Source: Hyphomicrobiales bacterium
GTDB taxonomy: Bacteria > Pseudomonadota > Alphaproteobacteria > Rhizobiales > Rhizobiaceae
Length of the DNA: 50,311 bases
Assembly: GCA_017305835.1 (NCBI GenBank)
Contig: JAFKJY010000073.1
Location: 1 to 50,311 of the forward strand
Reading direction: 5' to 3'
The notes under the pieces are model-generated. The model ran no database searches. It was not told where the DNA came from and saw only the letters and a list, made by a program, of their open reading frames with translations. Positions 29,229-40,314 of the stretch are shown here, piece by piece (the first letter of the stretch is position 1; each line of letters opens with the position of its first letter). The position numbers and the translations under genes were made by a program.

Positions 29229-30380
29229 GCCGGCTTTCCAGCCTTCCAGCCATTCCTTCGACTGCATCTCGACCAGCCGCGAGGCGGCGCGGGCGAACTC
29301 GAAGGCCTCGGTGCCGGTGGTCCCCGCATAGAGCGCGTCGGGCGCGGCCGCCGCGCTGGCGATCAGCCGGCGGTGACGGTCGTAGAGCGTGTCGACGAGC
29401 AGGATGAAGCGCTTGGCCTCGTTGCGCTGCGAGGCCTGCATGACCGGGATGTCGTCGACGAGGATCGTGTCGTAGTCGTCGGCGATCGCCAGGTAGTCGC
29501 GCGCCGCCAGCGGCTTCTGTCACTGGTCCGCGAAGGCGAAGCGCGCCGCGCGGCCGGCCGCCAGCGGCACCTCCACCTTGCGCCCCTTGACGGCGATCGC
29601 CGCCGGGCCGGCCTGCTTGCCGTCGGCGACCATCGCCCAGGTCTCGTCCATCGTGCGCCGCGCGCCGGGGCCGAGCGGCGTCACGTAGACCGGCATGCGC
29701 GCCAGCCGGCGCATCCTGTAGTCTGTGTCGCTGTCGAGGTTGATGATCTCGGCATGCTGCTTGAGGATGGCGATGAAGGGCACGAACAGGCCGCGGTTCA
29801 GCCCGTCGCGGTAGAGGTCGTCCGGCGCGACGTTGGAGGTGGCGACCAGCACGACGCCCTCCTCGAACAATGCCGTGAACAGCCGCGACAGGATCATCGC
29901 GTCGGCGATGTCGGTCACCGCGAACTCGTCGAAGCACAGCACCCACGCCTCGGCCGCGAGCGCGCGCGCCACCGGCGGCACCGGATCGCTCTCCTTCGTC
30001 TCGCCCTTGCGGAACGCCTCGCGGTGCTTCTGCACGCGGTCGTGCACGTCGGCCATGAAGGCGTTGAAATGGGTGCGCCGCTTGCGCGCGGCCGGCACGA
30101 GCTCGAAGAACATGTCCATGAGCATCGTCTTGCCGCGGCCGACGCCGCCGTGGATGTAGAGCCCCTTGACCGGCTCGGGCCGGCCGCGCCGGGCGAACAG
30201 CCAGCCGAGCGAGCTCTTCTTGGCGGCCATCCGCTTGTCGCGGATGTCGGCGAGCAGCCGGTCCAGCGCCCGCGCCACGACGATCTGGCCGGGGTCGCGC
30301 GCCAGCCGGCCGCTCTCGACCAGATCGGCATAGCGCCGCTCCAGCGAAGCGTGCGGGGTCAGGCCATCGCGCAGGGACAT
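29220..30380 (-). pseudogene. zapE: Cell division ATPase ZapE (AFG1 family), interrupted by an in-frame TGA
   Basis: The frame encodes 286 residues, then TGA at 29522-29520, then 99 further codons in the same frame to the stop at 29220. Together they make one full-length AFG1/ZapE P-loop ATPase with no shift or gap. Walker A is GGVGRGKT at residues 78-85 and Walker B is VLCFDEFAVTD. The downstream part has the family segments ARDYLAIADDYDTILVDDIP and RFILLVDTLYDRHRRL. The TGA is codon 287, between FADQ and QKPL. E. coli ZapE and mitochondrial AFG1 have a conserved Cys at this point (FTTLC, FEELC). It may be a nonsense mutation, a base error or a recoded codon. ZapE acts at the division ring under stress. 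Confidence 0.85.
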
Positions 30381-30415
30381 GCGTGGAATCCGCTGGAAAT
30401 ACGGCAGGAGCCGGA

Positions 30416-30519
30416 TAGAGCATTTCCAGCAAAAGTGCGAAGCGGTTTTGCGTTCGGAAATGCGGCTGAAACAAGGAGACAGAGCGGTTCTACTGGTTTC
30501 GTGAAACCGGAACCGCTCT
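30416..30519 (+). repeat. RIME-like palindromic intergenic repeat, copy 2
   Basis: This copy is about 104 bases long and matches the element at 8626 closely, in the same orientation. It has the same GCATTTCC/GGAAATGC and AGAGCGGTTC/GAACCGCTCT stems, with differences mainly in the loops. The loop of the second stem shows paired changes (GGTTTC/GAAACC), which suggests that structure is conserved. It lies between zapE and the omp19-like gene. Confidence 0.85.
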
Positions 30520-30591
30520 GGACGCCGGCTCCGCGGCCTGCGCCCGTCCGCGGGACGGGCGCGAGGAAAGCTCCGGTCGGGATCGCCGGGC

Positions 30592-31134
30592 TCAGCGGCT
30601 GAGCGAGATCGGCAGGCCGCTGACGGTCTGGCCGTCGAAGCGCTGGCCGCCGGTCGAGTAGAGCTTGGCCAGCACCGCGCCGCCCTGGTCGTAGAGGGCG
30701 AGCTCCTTGCCGGCGACGTTCCACGACTTCACCCCGTCGAGCGGCGACGGACAGTGCAGCGGGCCGGCGCGGTAGCCCTGGCCGAACTTGGTCTGCGGCG
30801 TCGCCACCTTGCAGCCCTGGCCGGCGACCGAGGCGTTCCACACGCCGGCGATGCTGGTCGGCGTCAGGTCGACGGCGTTGGCCGCCACCTGCATCGGCGC
30901 CGGCGCGGCGGGGCCGGTCGGCGGCGGCGGGAATGCGCCGGGCTGGGCGGCGCCGGGAGCGCCGGGCGGCGGAAGCTGCCCGGCCGTCACCGTGCCGGCG
31001 GGCGCCGGCTCGAGCGGCTGCGCGACCGTGCTCGGAGGCGGCGTGTTGATCGAGGAGAAGCGCTGGCTGGTGCAGCCCGACAGCGCCAGCAGGGCGATCG
31101 ATGCGCCCGCAATTGCGACTTTGAAAGTGGTCAT
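30592..31134 (-). CDS. omp19: Omp19-like outer-membrane lipoprotein with AprI/Inh protease-inhibitor domain
   Basis: The 180-residue precursor has a lipoprotein signal with the lipobox LSGC at residues 20-23. A Pro/Ala-rich linker follows, and then a C-terminal AprI/Inh beta-barrel starting at AGVWNASVAGQGCKVATPQT. The motif GQGYRAGPLHCP is very close to Brucella Omp19, a surface lipoprotein that inhibits host proteases. Two Cys residues in the domain probably form a disulfide. The start is the ATG at 31134, preceded by GGAGGAC. An exact EcfG-type promoter lies about 20 bases further upstream, so expression may rise in stress or stationary phase. Confidence 0.93.
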   Translation of the reverse strand: MTTFKVAIAGASIALLALSGCTSQRFSSINTPPPSTVAQPLEPAPAGTVTAGQLPPPGAPGAAQPGAFPPPPTGPAAPAPMQVAANAVDLTPTSIAGVWNASVAGQGCKVATPQTKFGQGYRAGPLHCPSPLDGVKSWNVAGKELALYDQGGAVLAKLYSTGGQRFDGQTVSGLPISLSR

Positions 31135-31153
31135 CCCGTCCTCCGTGGGCACC

Positions 31154-31178
31154 AACGCGTGCGGCGCCCGCGCGTTCC
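31154..31178 (-). promoter_or_regulatory. EcfG-type general-stress promoter of the omp19-like gene, GGAAC-N16-CGTT
   Basis: On the minus strand GGAAC occupies 31178-31174 and CGTT occupies 31157-31154, with 16 bases between. The predicted transcription start is near 31147, just upstream of the GGAGGAC ribosome-binding site and the ATG at 31134. The spacing to the gene is ideal. Confidence 0.75.
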
Positions 31179-31278
31179 GTTCGATCGCCCGCAAATGGGG
31201 CGACTTCCCGTCCAATATCAGTCCCCCATGGTTAATGACCCGTTTCATTGCCGCCGAATGCGGCAAAAGTGCAACAGA

Positions 31279-31376
31279 GCGAGTAGCGAATAGGGAATAG
31301 CGAGTAGGAAGGAGCTGCCTCCCTATTCGCTACTCGCTACTCGCTACTCGCTATTCGCTCATCTTCCCGACTGCCG
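31279..31376 (+). repeat. Inverted heptamer-repeat element 2 (unit GCGAGTA/GCGAATA)
   Basis: The left arm at 31279-31308 has four units (GCGAGTA, GCGAATA, GGGAATA, GCGAGTA). The right arm at 31323-31360 has five reverse-complement units (CTATTCG, CTACTCG three times, CTATTCG). The loop is only about 14 bases, so a long hairpin is expected. A GACTGCCG block follows at about 31369-31376 and matches the unit of elements 1 and 3, so the element is a mosaic. It fills most of the 317-base gap between the omp19-like gene and ispG. Confidence 0.85.
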
Positions 31377-31451
31377 TGGCCATCCGCGCCATTGACAATC
31401 CCCCCGCTCTTCGCCACGTCAGGACCGCAATTCCCGTTCAGGAGCGCCGGC

Positions 31452-32699
31452 ATGACCGGATATCTCTCCCAGCCGCTCGCCCGCCGCGCCTCGGTGGGCG
31501 TCAATGTCGGCGGCGTGATGGTGGGCGGCGGCGCGCCGGTCGTGGTCCAGTCGATGACCAACACCGACACGGCCGACGTCGACGCCACCGTTGCGCAGGT
31601 CGCGGCGCTCTACCGGGCCGGCTCCGAGATCGTCCGCGTCACCGTCGACCGCGACGAGAGCGCGGCCGCCGTGCCGAAGATCCGCGACCGGCTGGCCCGG
31701 CTCGGCATGAACGTGCCGCTGATCGGCGACTTCCACTATATCGGCCACAAGCTGCTCGCCGACCATCCGGCCTGCGCCGAGGCGCTGGCGAAATACCGCA
31801 TCAACCCCGGCAATGTCGGCTTCCGCGACAAGCGCGACCGCCAGTTCGCAGAGATCGTCGAGATCGCCATCCGCCACGACAAGCCGGTGCGCATCGGCGT
31901 CAACTGGGGCTCGCTCGACCAGGAGCTGCTGACGCGGCTGATGGACGAGAACCAGAAGGCGGGCTTCCCGCTGACGGCCGACGACGTCACCCGCGAGGCG
32001 ATCGTCCAGTCGGCGATCCTGTCGGCGCAGATGGCCGAGGAGATCGGCCTGCCGCGCAAGCGTATCATCCTGTCGGCCAAGGTCAGCCGCGTGCAGGACC
32101 TGATCGCGGTCTACGCCGAGCTCGCGAAGCGCTCCGACCATGCACTGCATCTCGGCCTCACCGAGGCCGGCATGGGCTCCAAGGGCATCGTCGCCTCGTC
32201 GGCCGCGATGGGCATCCTGCTGCAGCAGGGCATCGGCGACACCATCCGCGTCTCGCTCACGCCGGAGCCCGGCGGCGACCGCACCCGCGAGGTGGTCGTC
32301 GCGCAGGAGCTGCTGCAGACGATGGGCTTCCGCCAGTTCCTGCCTGTGGTCGCCGCCTGTCCCGGCTGCGGCCGCACCACCTCCACCGTCTTCCAGGAGC
32401 TCGCCCAGACCATCGAGGGCGATCTCAGGCGCAACATGCCGGTGTGGCGCGAGCAGTATCCCGGCGTCGAGGATCTCAAGGTCGCCGTCATGGGCTGCAT
32501 CGTCAACGGCCCGGGCGAATCGAAGCATGCCGACATCGGCATCTCGCTGCCCGGCACCGGCGAGATGCCGGCCGCCCCCGTCTTCATCGACGGCCGCAAG
32601 GCCGCGACCCTGCGCGGCCCCGGCATCGCCGCCGACTTCCAGAAGATGGTCGCCGAATACATCGAGACCCGCTACGGTCGGCGCAAGGCCGCCGAGTAG
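31452..32699 (+). CDS. ispG: 4-hydroxy-3-methylbut-2-enyl diphosphate synthase (flavodoxin)
   Basis: The 415-residue iron-sulfur enzyme catalyses the penultimate step of the methylerythritol phosphate route to isoprenoids. It converts methylerythritol cyclodiphosphate to HMBPP. The N-terminal barrel has [17 protein letters not shown]. The C-terminal domain holds the [4Fe-4S] ligands in ACPGCGRTT and [11 protein letters not shown]. The ATG at 31452 follows AGGAG; an in-frame TTG 20 codons upstream is less likely. Confidence 0.96.
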   Translation: MTGYLSQPLARRASVGVNVGGVMVGGGAPVVVQSMTNTDTADVDATVAQVAALYRAGSEIVRVTVDRDESAAAVPKIRDRLARLGMNVPLIGDFHYIGHKLLADHPACAEALAKYRINPGNVGFRDKRDRQFAEIVEIAIRHDKPVRIGVNWGSLDQELLTRLMDENQKAGFPLTADDVTREAIVQSAILSAQMAEEIGLPRKRIILSAKVSRVQDLIAVYAELAKRSDHALHLGLTEAGMGSKGIVASSAAMGILLQQGIGDTIRVSLTPEPGGDRTREVVVAQELLQTMGFRQFLPVVAACPGCGRTTSTVFQELAQTIEGDLRRNMPVWREQYPGVEDLKVAVMGCIVNGPGESKHADIGISLPGTGEMPAAPVFIDGRKAATLRGPGIAADFQKMVAEYIETRYGRRKAAE

Positions 32700-32729
32700 G
32701 CCGGAATGCGGGTTTCGCCGCGTCGCGCT

Positions 32730-33818
32730 TCAACGTGACGTGGCGGCCGACAGTGCCGCCTGCACCGCCGCCTCGATGTCCTCGACCGGCATTTCCCGCC
32801 GGCTTTCGGCCGCACGCCTTATGGCATCGATCGTGGCGAGGTTCTTGGCCCCGTCCCGCCCCGTCACCAGAGGTGCCGCTTCGCCGGCGATCACCTCGCC
32901 GAAATGCCGGATCTGCGCGACGTAGCAGTCCTCGGGCAGTATCGGCAGGGTCGTCCTGTCGAGCTCGAGCTGCCAGTCCCTGACGCCCCGATGGGACCAG
33001 TAGGTGAGGTCGGGCAGGCTCAACCCTCCCTCCGTTCCGGTCAACAGGTGCGACTGAACCGGATGTGCCGGAAACCGGGCGAGGTTCTCCCCGGCGGAAA
33101 TATCCCATGCCCAGGGGCCGACGGCCGTGTCGGATATGGCAAGGGTCGCCATCCCGCCATCCGCGAAGCGCAATATCACCGCGGCCGTATCCTCGACCGC
33201 GAGGCCCCGTATGGCGTTGGTGCCGATCGCGCTCACCGACGCGACATCCCCGAAGAAATGCCGCATCAAATCGATCTCGTGGATGAGATTGATGAGCAGC
33301 GGCCCGCCGGATCCCGGGCGGGTGCGCCATGCGCTGTCGAAATAGGCGTCGTCCTTGTAGAGCGAGCAACAGACGGAGGCCATGACGAAGCGGCCGAGCA
33401 CACCGTCTGCTATAGCGGCCTTGGCCGCCCGGATGATCGGGTTGTGGCGGCGGTGATGGCCGATCAGCAGCGGCACGCGCGTGCGGTCGGCGACCGCGAG
33501 CAGCATCGCCGCGTCGTCCGTCGTATTGGCGATCGGCTTTTCCAGGAGGACCGGCAATCCGGCGCCGAGAAGCTGGGTGGCAATGGGTACATGGAGTTCG
33601 TTGGGGGTCGCCACGATCACGCCATCCGCCGCCCCGGCAGCGATGAGTTCCGGCACGCCGGCGAAAAGCGGCACCTCGTTCGAGGCGGCGATCTCCGGCG
33701 CGCGAGGTCCCGGATCCACGATGCCGGCCAGGCGAAAGCCGTCCATGCGCTCGAGCGTGTCGATGTGGGTCAGGCCGATGACGCCGGCACCGACCAGCGC
33801 AATGCGAAGCTCGGCCAC
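32730..33818 (-). CDS. Gfo/Idh/MocA family oxidoreductase
   Basis: The 362-residue protein has an N-terminal NAD(P)-binding Rossmann domain (IALVGAGVIGLTHIDTLER) with the family motif EKPIANT at about residues 94-100. Its C-terminal domain has the catalytic region GGPLLINLIHEIDLMRHFFG. It probably oxidises a sugar or inositol-like polyol. The substrate is unknown. It stands alone between ispG (convergent) and the hybrid kinase. Codon choice seems slightly less GC3-biased than in its neighbours, a weak hint of recent arrival. Confidence 0.9.
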   Translation of the reverse strand: MAELRIALVGAGVIGLTHIDTLERMDGFRLAGIVDPGPRAPEIAASNEVPLFAGVPELIAAGAADGVIVATPNELHVPIATQLLGAGLPVLLEKPIANTTDDAAMLLAVADRTRVPLLIGHHRRHNPIIRAAKAAIADGVLGRFVMASVCCSLYKDDAYFDSAWRTRPGSGGPLLINLIHEIDLMRHFFGDVASVSAIGTNAIRGLAVEDTAAVILRFADGGMATLAISDTAVGPWAWDISAGENLARFPAHPVQSHLLTGTEGGLSLPDLTYWSHRGVRDWQLELDRTTLPILPEDCYVAQIRHFGEVIAGEAAPLVTGRDGAKNLATIDAIRRAAESRREMPVEDIEAAVQAALSAATSR

Positions 33819-33990
33819 TGTCTCCTCCCGTGTGTCCCGTCGGGGCGGCCAACGTTAATCGGGGCGCGGCAGGAGTGAAATGGTTCTGTTTCGCCTGGCT
33901 GGGCGAGGGACAGAGGTCGGATCGGGAACCGGCCGGCTTTCGCCCCGCCGGGCCAAGCCCTATCCATCGGAACGGATGGCTCGACGCCGC

Positions 33991-36489
<2,499 letters not shown>

Positions 36490-36577
36490 GAACGCGTTAC
36501 CCTGAACCCTAAGCGTCGTTCAAGATCGACCATTCCGATTAAGGCGCACTTAACGCTGCGGGAGGCGCCAAACGCCT

Positions 36578-37489
36578 TCAGGAGCGGCGGTTCGCCACGA
36601 AGCGCGCGGCCTCGCGCAGCAGCGCGGCGCGTTCGCCCCACGGCTCCAGCAGTTCCTCGGCCTGTGCCACCAGGCCAGCGAGCTGCCGGCGCGTCCAGTC
36701 GATGCCGTTGAGGGCGACGAGCGTCGCCTTGCCGGCGGCCGCGTCCTTGCCGGTCGCCTTGCCGACGGCTTCCGCGCTTCCCGTCAGGTCGAGCAGGTCG
36801 TCGGCGAGCTGGAAGGCGAGCCCGATCGCCGAGCCGAACTCGGCGAGCCGCGCCCGCTCGTCGGCCGGCGCGCCGGCCACGATCGCGCCCGCCTCGCAGG
36901 CATGGCGGATCAGCGCGCCGGTCTTCATCGCCTGCAGCGCGATGATGCCGGCCTCGTCCGGCCGCGCCCGCTCGGCCTCCAGGTCGAGCGCCTGACCGCC
37001 CGCCATGCCGCCGACGCCGGCCGCCCGCGCCAGCCCCGCCACCAGCTCGATCCTGCGGTTCGCGTCGAGCTCGCAGCCGGCGAGCACGTCGAAGGCCATC
37101 GTCAGCAGGCTGTCGCCGGCCAGGATCGCGGTCGCCTCGTCGAAGGCGCGGTGCACGGTCGGCTGGCCGCGGCGCAGGTCGTCGTCGTCCATCGCCGGCA
37201 GGTCGTCGTGGATGAGCGAGTAGCAGTGCACGCATTCGAGTGCGGCCGCCGCGTCGAGTGCGGCCGCCGCGTCGCCGCCGGCGAGTGCGGCGCTCTCCAT
37301 CACCAGGAACGGCCGCAGCCTTTTCCCCCCGTTGAGCGCGCCGGGCCGCAGCGCCGCGGCCAGCCGCGCCGGCCGGGCGATCTCGCCGGCCAGCGGCCGC
37401 GCGTCGAGCAGCGCCGCGAGCCGCCGCTCCACCTGCTGCGCCCGCGCCGCGAGCGCCGCCTCGAAACCTTCCTGATCCGCCCCGAACAT
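36578..37489 (-). CDS. ispA: Polyprenyl (farnesyl) diphosphate synthase
   Basis: The 303-residue enzyme condenses isopentenyl diphosphate with allylic diphosphates. It has GGKRLRPFL for isopentenyl binding, the first Asp-rich motif in [17 protein letters not shown], and the second in [12 protein letters not shown]. The features fit a farnesyl/geranylgeranyl synthase of the IspA type. The start is uncertain: GTG at 37516 would add nine residues. The Ala-rich stretch near residues 75-85 contains a direct repeat ([11 protein letters not shown]). It is divergent from mtgA with a 120-base gap. Confidence 0.9.
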   Translation of the reverse strand: MFGADQEGFEAALAARAQQVERRLAALLDARPLAGEIARPARLAAALRPGALNGGKRLRPFLVMESAALAGGDAAAALDAAAALECVHCYSLIHDDLPAMDDDDLRRGQPTVHRAFDEATAILAGDSLLTMAFDVLAGCELDANRRIELVAGLARAAGVGGMAGGQALDLEAERARPDEAGIIALQAMKTGALIRHACEAGAIVAGAPADERARLAEFGSAIGLAFQLADDLLDLTGSAEAVGKATGKDAAAGKATLVALNGIDWTRRQLAGLVAQAEELLEPWGERAALLREAARFVANRRS

Positions 37490-37609
37490 GCGCGCAGCGA
37501 TGCCCCGGATCGGCACTCGCGGTCAAGCCGCGCCGAGACGCCGCCCCCGACATGCCGCATTGCGCCGCGGCGGCCGCCTCTGTATTGCGGTCGGCGGAAC
37601 GAGGAAGGC

Positions 37610-38356
37610 ATGGTTCGCGAAGAGATCGTCCCGTCGGACAGCCGGCCCGCCCGGTCGCGCGGCGGCCGCGCGCCGCGCGGCAGGGCCGCCGTCTGGCTGC
37701 GCCGGCTGGCGATCGCCGCCGTGGTGGTCGCGGCCCTGCCCTTCGCGCTGACGCTGCTCTACGCCGTTCCCGGCGTGCGGCCGGTCTCCGTGCCGATGGC
37801 CGTCGACCTCGTCACGCTTCAGGGCTACGACCGCCGCTGGACGCCGCTCGGCGAGATCAGCCCCAACGTCACCCGCGCCGTCACCATGTCGGAGGACGGC
37901 CAGTTCTGCTTCCACAGCGGCATCGACTGGGGCGAGATGAGCGGCGTCATCGACGACGCGCTCTCCGGCGTCAGCCCGCGCGGCGCCTCCACCATCACCA
38001 TGCAGACGGTCAAGAACCTCTATCTCTGGCTCGGCCGCTCCTACATCCGCAAGGCGCTGGAGCTGCCGCTGGCCGTCTATTTCGACCTCGTCCTGTCCAA
38101 GCGGCGCATCATGGAGATCTACCTGAACATCGCCGAATGGGGGCCGGGCATCTACGGCATCGAGGCCGCCGCCCGCCACTATTTCGGCCGCCGCGCGCGC
38201 GACCTCACGCCCCGCCAGGCCGCGCTTCTTGCCGTCACCCTGCCCGACCCGACCGGCCGCAACCCCGCGCGCCCCTCCCCCGGCCTCTCCCGCCTCGCCG
38301 TCACCGTCCAGGCCCGGGCGGAGAAGGCGGGGGGATATGTGGATTGTCTGGAATAA
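37610..38356 (+). CDS. mtgA: Monofunctional biosynthetic peptidoglycan transglycosylase
   Basis: The 248-residue protein polymerises lipid II into glycan strands. It has a basic cytoplasmic tail, one transmembrane helix at about residues 28-50, and a GT51 domain. The catalytic Glu is in [15 protein letters not shown]. Further family motifs are [37 protein letters not shown] and [20 protein letters not shown]. The ATG follows GAGGAAGG. A fifteen-copy heptamer array starts one base after the stop codon. Confidence 0.95.
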   Translation: MVREEIVPSDSRPARSRGGRAPRGRAAVWLRRLAIAAVVVAALPFALTLLYAVPGVRPVSVPMAVDLVTLQGYDRRWTPLGEISPNVTRAVTMSEDGQFCFHSGIDWGEMSGVIDDALSGVSPRGASTITMQTVKNLYLWLGRSYIRKALELPLAVYFDLVLSKRRIMEIYLNIAEWGPGIYGIEAAARHYFGRRARDLTPRQAALLAVTLPDPTGRNPARPSPGLSRLAVTVQARAEKAGGYVDCLE

Positions 38357-38357
38357 G

Positions 38358-38567
38358 CGGCAGTCGGCAGTCGGCAGTCGGCAGTCGGCAGTCGGCAGTC
38401 GGCAGTCGGCAGTCGGCAGTCGGCAGTCGGCAGTCGGCAGTCGGCAGTCGGCAGTCGGCAGTCGGAAAGGCACTCCACAGACGCCGGACATGCAAGCCCT
38501 GCGCTCGCGTTCTGCGCCCGGACATCCCCGCGGTTTTCCGACTGCCGACTGCCGACTGCCGACTGCC
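38358..38567 (+). repeat. Inverted heptamer-repeat element 3: fifteen perfect CGGCAGT copies opposite four complementary copies
   Basis: Positions 38358-38462 are exactly fifteen head-to-tail copies of CGGCAGT without a single mismatch. After a spacer of about 70 bases, 38541-38567 hold three ACTGCCG units and a partial fourth. The arms can pair, leaving about eleven left-arm copies unpaired. Perfect identity points to recent expansion by slippage. The array lies between mtgA and rpmF. The remaining bases of that 338-base gap (38568-38694) should hold the rpmF promoter, but I could not define it. Confidence 0.95.
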
Positions 38568-38694
38568 TCACTTTTTTCCCCTCCCGCCGCTGGCCAAACG
38601 CCCACCTTGCGTGTATAGGCACGCGACTTTCAGGGATTCCGGCTCGTCATGCCCCCTCCGGGGACGCGGGCCTTTTGACAGTGGAGCAGAACCC

Positions 38695-38877
38695 GTGGCT
38701 GTACCGAAACGAAAGACCTCGCCGTCGAAGCGCGGCATGCGCCGTTCCGCCGATGCGCTGAAGGCGCCGACCTATGTCGAGGACAAGAACTCCGGCGAGA
38801 TGCGCCGTCCGCATCACATCGACCTGAAGACCGGCATGTATCGCGGCCGTCAGGTGCTGGAGCCGAAGGAAGGCTGA
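38695..38877 (+). CDS. rpmF: 50S ribosomal protein L32
   Basis: The 60-residue protein is L32 of the large subunit ([17 protein letters not shown], then [15 protein letters not shown]). The start codon is GTG, which is why an ATG-based search would miss it. It lacks the zinc-binding Cys residues, as is usual in Alphaproteobacteria. A strong terminator follows 28 bases after the stop. Confidence 0.96.
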   Translation: MAVPKRKTSPSKRGMRRSADALKAPTYVEDKNSGEMRRPHHIDLKTGMYRGRQVLEPKEG

Positions 38878-38905
38878 GCCTTCCGCTGTCCGGCATGAAC
38901 GTTCG

Positions 38906-38935
38906 GGACCGGCCTCGCGCCGGTCCTTTCTTTTT
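38906..38935 (+). terminator. Rho-independent terminator of rpmF
   Basis: GGACCGGC and GCCGGTCC pair as an eight-base stem around CTCGC and are followed by TTTCTTTTT. Confidence 0.9.
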
Positions 38936-39009
38936 GCGCCCCGCCGGCGCGCCTTGACGGCTTTTTCCGGCGGGGTCTAGATCGGCGCCGACCAACCCCG
39001 GAGAGGCCG

Positions 39010-39408
39010 ATGCTCAGCCGCATCCCGCTGACGATCATTTCCTTCCTGCTCTACAATGCCGGCATCGCCGGCCTGTTCGGCGGCGCCGATCCCTGGCCGA
39101 AGCAGCTCTTCGACGTCTCCATGATCTCCGGCGGCGTCTGGTCGATGACGCTGGCCGACCTGATGGTGGTGATCGCGCTCGTCTTCCTGTTCGCCGAAAT
39201 CCTCAAGTCGACCTCCACCTCGACCGCCTCGATCGTCGACCACATGCTGTCGCTGGTCGTCTTCGTGCTGTTCCTGGTGGAGTTCCTGCTGGTGCGCGGC
39301 GCGGCCACCTCGCTGTTCTTCGTGCTGATGGTGATCGCGCTGGTCGACGTGATGGCGGGCTTCACGGTGTCGCTGCGCACCGCCTCCCGAGACGTCAATT
39401 TCGGCTAG
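39010..39408 (+). CDS. Small integral membrane protein of unknown function
   Basis: The 132-residue protein has four hydrophobic helices, at about residues 5-22, 47-70, 77-98 and 100-120, with short polar loops. A Ser/Thr-rich loop KSTSTSTASIVDH lies between the second and third helices. I recognise no named family, though similar proteins occur in rhizobia. GGAGAGG precedes the ATG. It converges on phaR. Confidence 0.8.
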   Translation: MLSRIPLTIISFLLYNAGIAGLFGGADPWPKQLFDVSMISGGVWSMTLADLMVVIALVFLFAEILKSTSTSTASIVDHMLSLVVFVLFLVEFLLVRGAATSLFFVLMVIALVDVMAGFTVSLRTASRDVNFG

Positions 39409-39440
39409 CTTGGGGAAGCGCCGGCCTGGCCGACAGCGCT

Positions 39441-40055
39441 TCAGCCGCGTCCCATGGAATCGATGCGCCGCTGCATGGCGGCGATCTGGTCGCGCATTTC
39501 CTTGAGCTCGTCCTGGCCTTCCTTCGCCTCCGGCTCCTTCGCCCGCGGCTCGGTCGCGGCGCCGGCCTGGCCGGCCTGCGGGAAGGGCGTGAACATGCGC
39601 ATCGCGTTCTGGAACATCTCCATGTTGCGGCGCGTCTGCTCCTCCAGCGCCTTCATCGGCGCCGACATCGACATCATGTCCATCGGGCTCTTGCCGAAGG
39701 CCGACTTCATCTGCTCGCGGAAGCGTTCTTGTTCCTTGGCGAAGGCCATCATCGACTGCTCGAGGAAGCTCGGCACGATCATCTGCATCTGGTCGCCGTA
39801 GAAGGAGATGAGCTGGCGCAGGAAGGAGATCGGCAGCATGTTCTGCCCCTCCTTGTTCTCCAGCTCGAAGATGATCTGCGTCAGCACCGGATGGGTGATG
39901 TCCTCGCCCGACTTGGCGTCCTGGACGGTGAACTCCTCGCCCTTCTTGACCATCTCGGCCAAGTCTTCGAGCGTCACATAGGTCGAGGTGCCGGTGTTGT
40001 AGAGGCGCCGGTTGGCGTACTTCTTGATCACCACCGGATCGTCCTTTGCGGGCAT
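39441..40055 (-). CDS. phaR: Polyhydroxyalkanoate synthesis repressor PhaR
   Basis: The 204-residue protein starts at ATG 40055 after GGAGGTAGGA. Its N-terminal domain (VVIKKYANRRLYNTGTSTYV, then ITHPVLTQIIFELE) is the PHB/PHA accumulation regulator DNA-binding domain. A PHB-associated domain and a helical C-terminus follow. PhaR binds both DNA and the PHB granule surface and represses phasin and related genes. It is divergent from phaA, as in other rhizobia, so it may act on the 259-base region between them. Confidence 0.95.
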   Translation of the reverse strand: MPAKDDPVVIKKYANRRLYNTGTSTYVTLEDLAEMVKKGEEFTVQDAKSGEDITHPVLTQIIFELENKEGQNMLPISFLRQLISFYGDQMQMIVPSFLEQSMMAFAKEQERFREQMKSAFGKSPMDMMSMSAPMKALEEQTRRNMEMFQNAMRMFTPFPQAGQAGAATEPRAKEPEAKEGQDELKEMRDQIAAMQRRIDSMGRG

Positions 40056-40314
40056 TCCTACCTCCCGGAACTGCGCAGCGGCCGTCTGGCGCGGCGGGCC
40101 GCTCCCCAACGGCCGAGCGAAGGATATGCCCATTGGCCGGCGAAAAGAAAGCCCTTTGTGCAGCGCGGCAGCGGCAGCGCAGCATCGCCGGACGCGCCGG
40201 GCCTCGCGGGGCGGCCGATTTTGCCGCAGTGCCGCAATTCTAGTTTGACTCGGGTCCCGGAACGGGCAAGAACGGACCTATTCCACGCACATACGCCCAT
40301 TCCGGGAGACATTC

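Noticed and set aside
29194..30474. A 426-codon open frame overlapping zapE in another frame
   Set aside because: The translation is Arg/Ala/Gly-rich low complexity, and it includes the repeat element. The conserved motifs are all in the zapE frame.
33819..33990. The 172-base gap between the hybrid kinase and the Gfo/Idh/MocA gene as a hidden gene or regulator site
   Set aside because: Open frames here are short and overlap known genes in other frames. A GGAAC is present without a matching -10 box.
37487..37516. GTG at 37516 as the ispA start
   Set aside because: It is possible, but the ATG at 37489 gives a product of normal length and the extra nine residues have no family support.
38358..38462. 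Regular array that could suggest a CRISPR
   Set aside because: The unit is 7 bases with no spacers between copies and no cas genes nearby.
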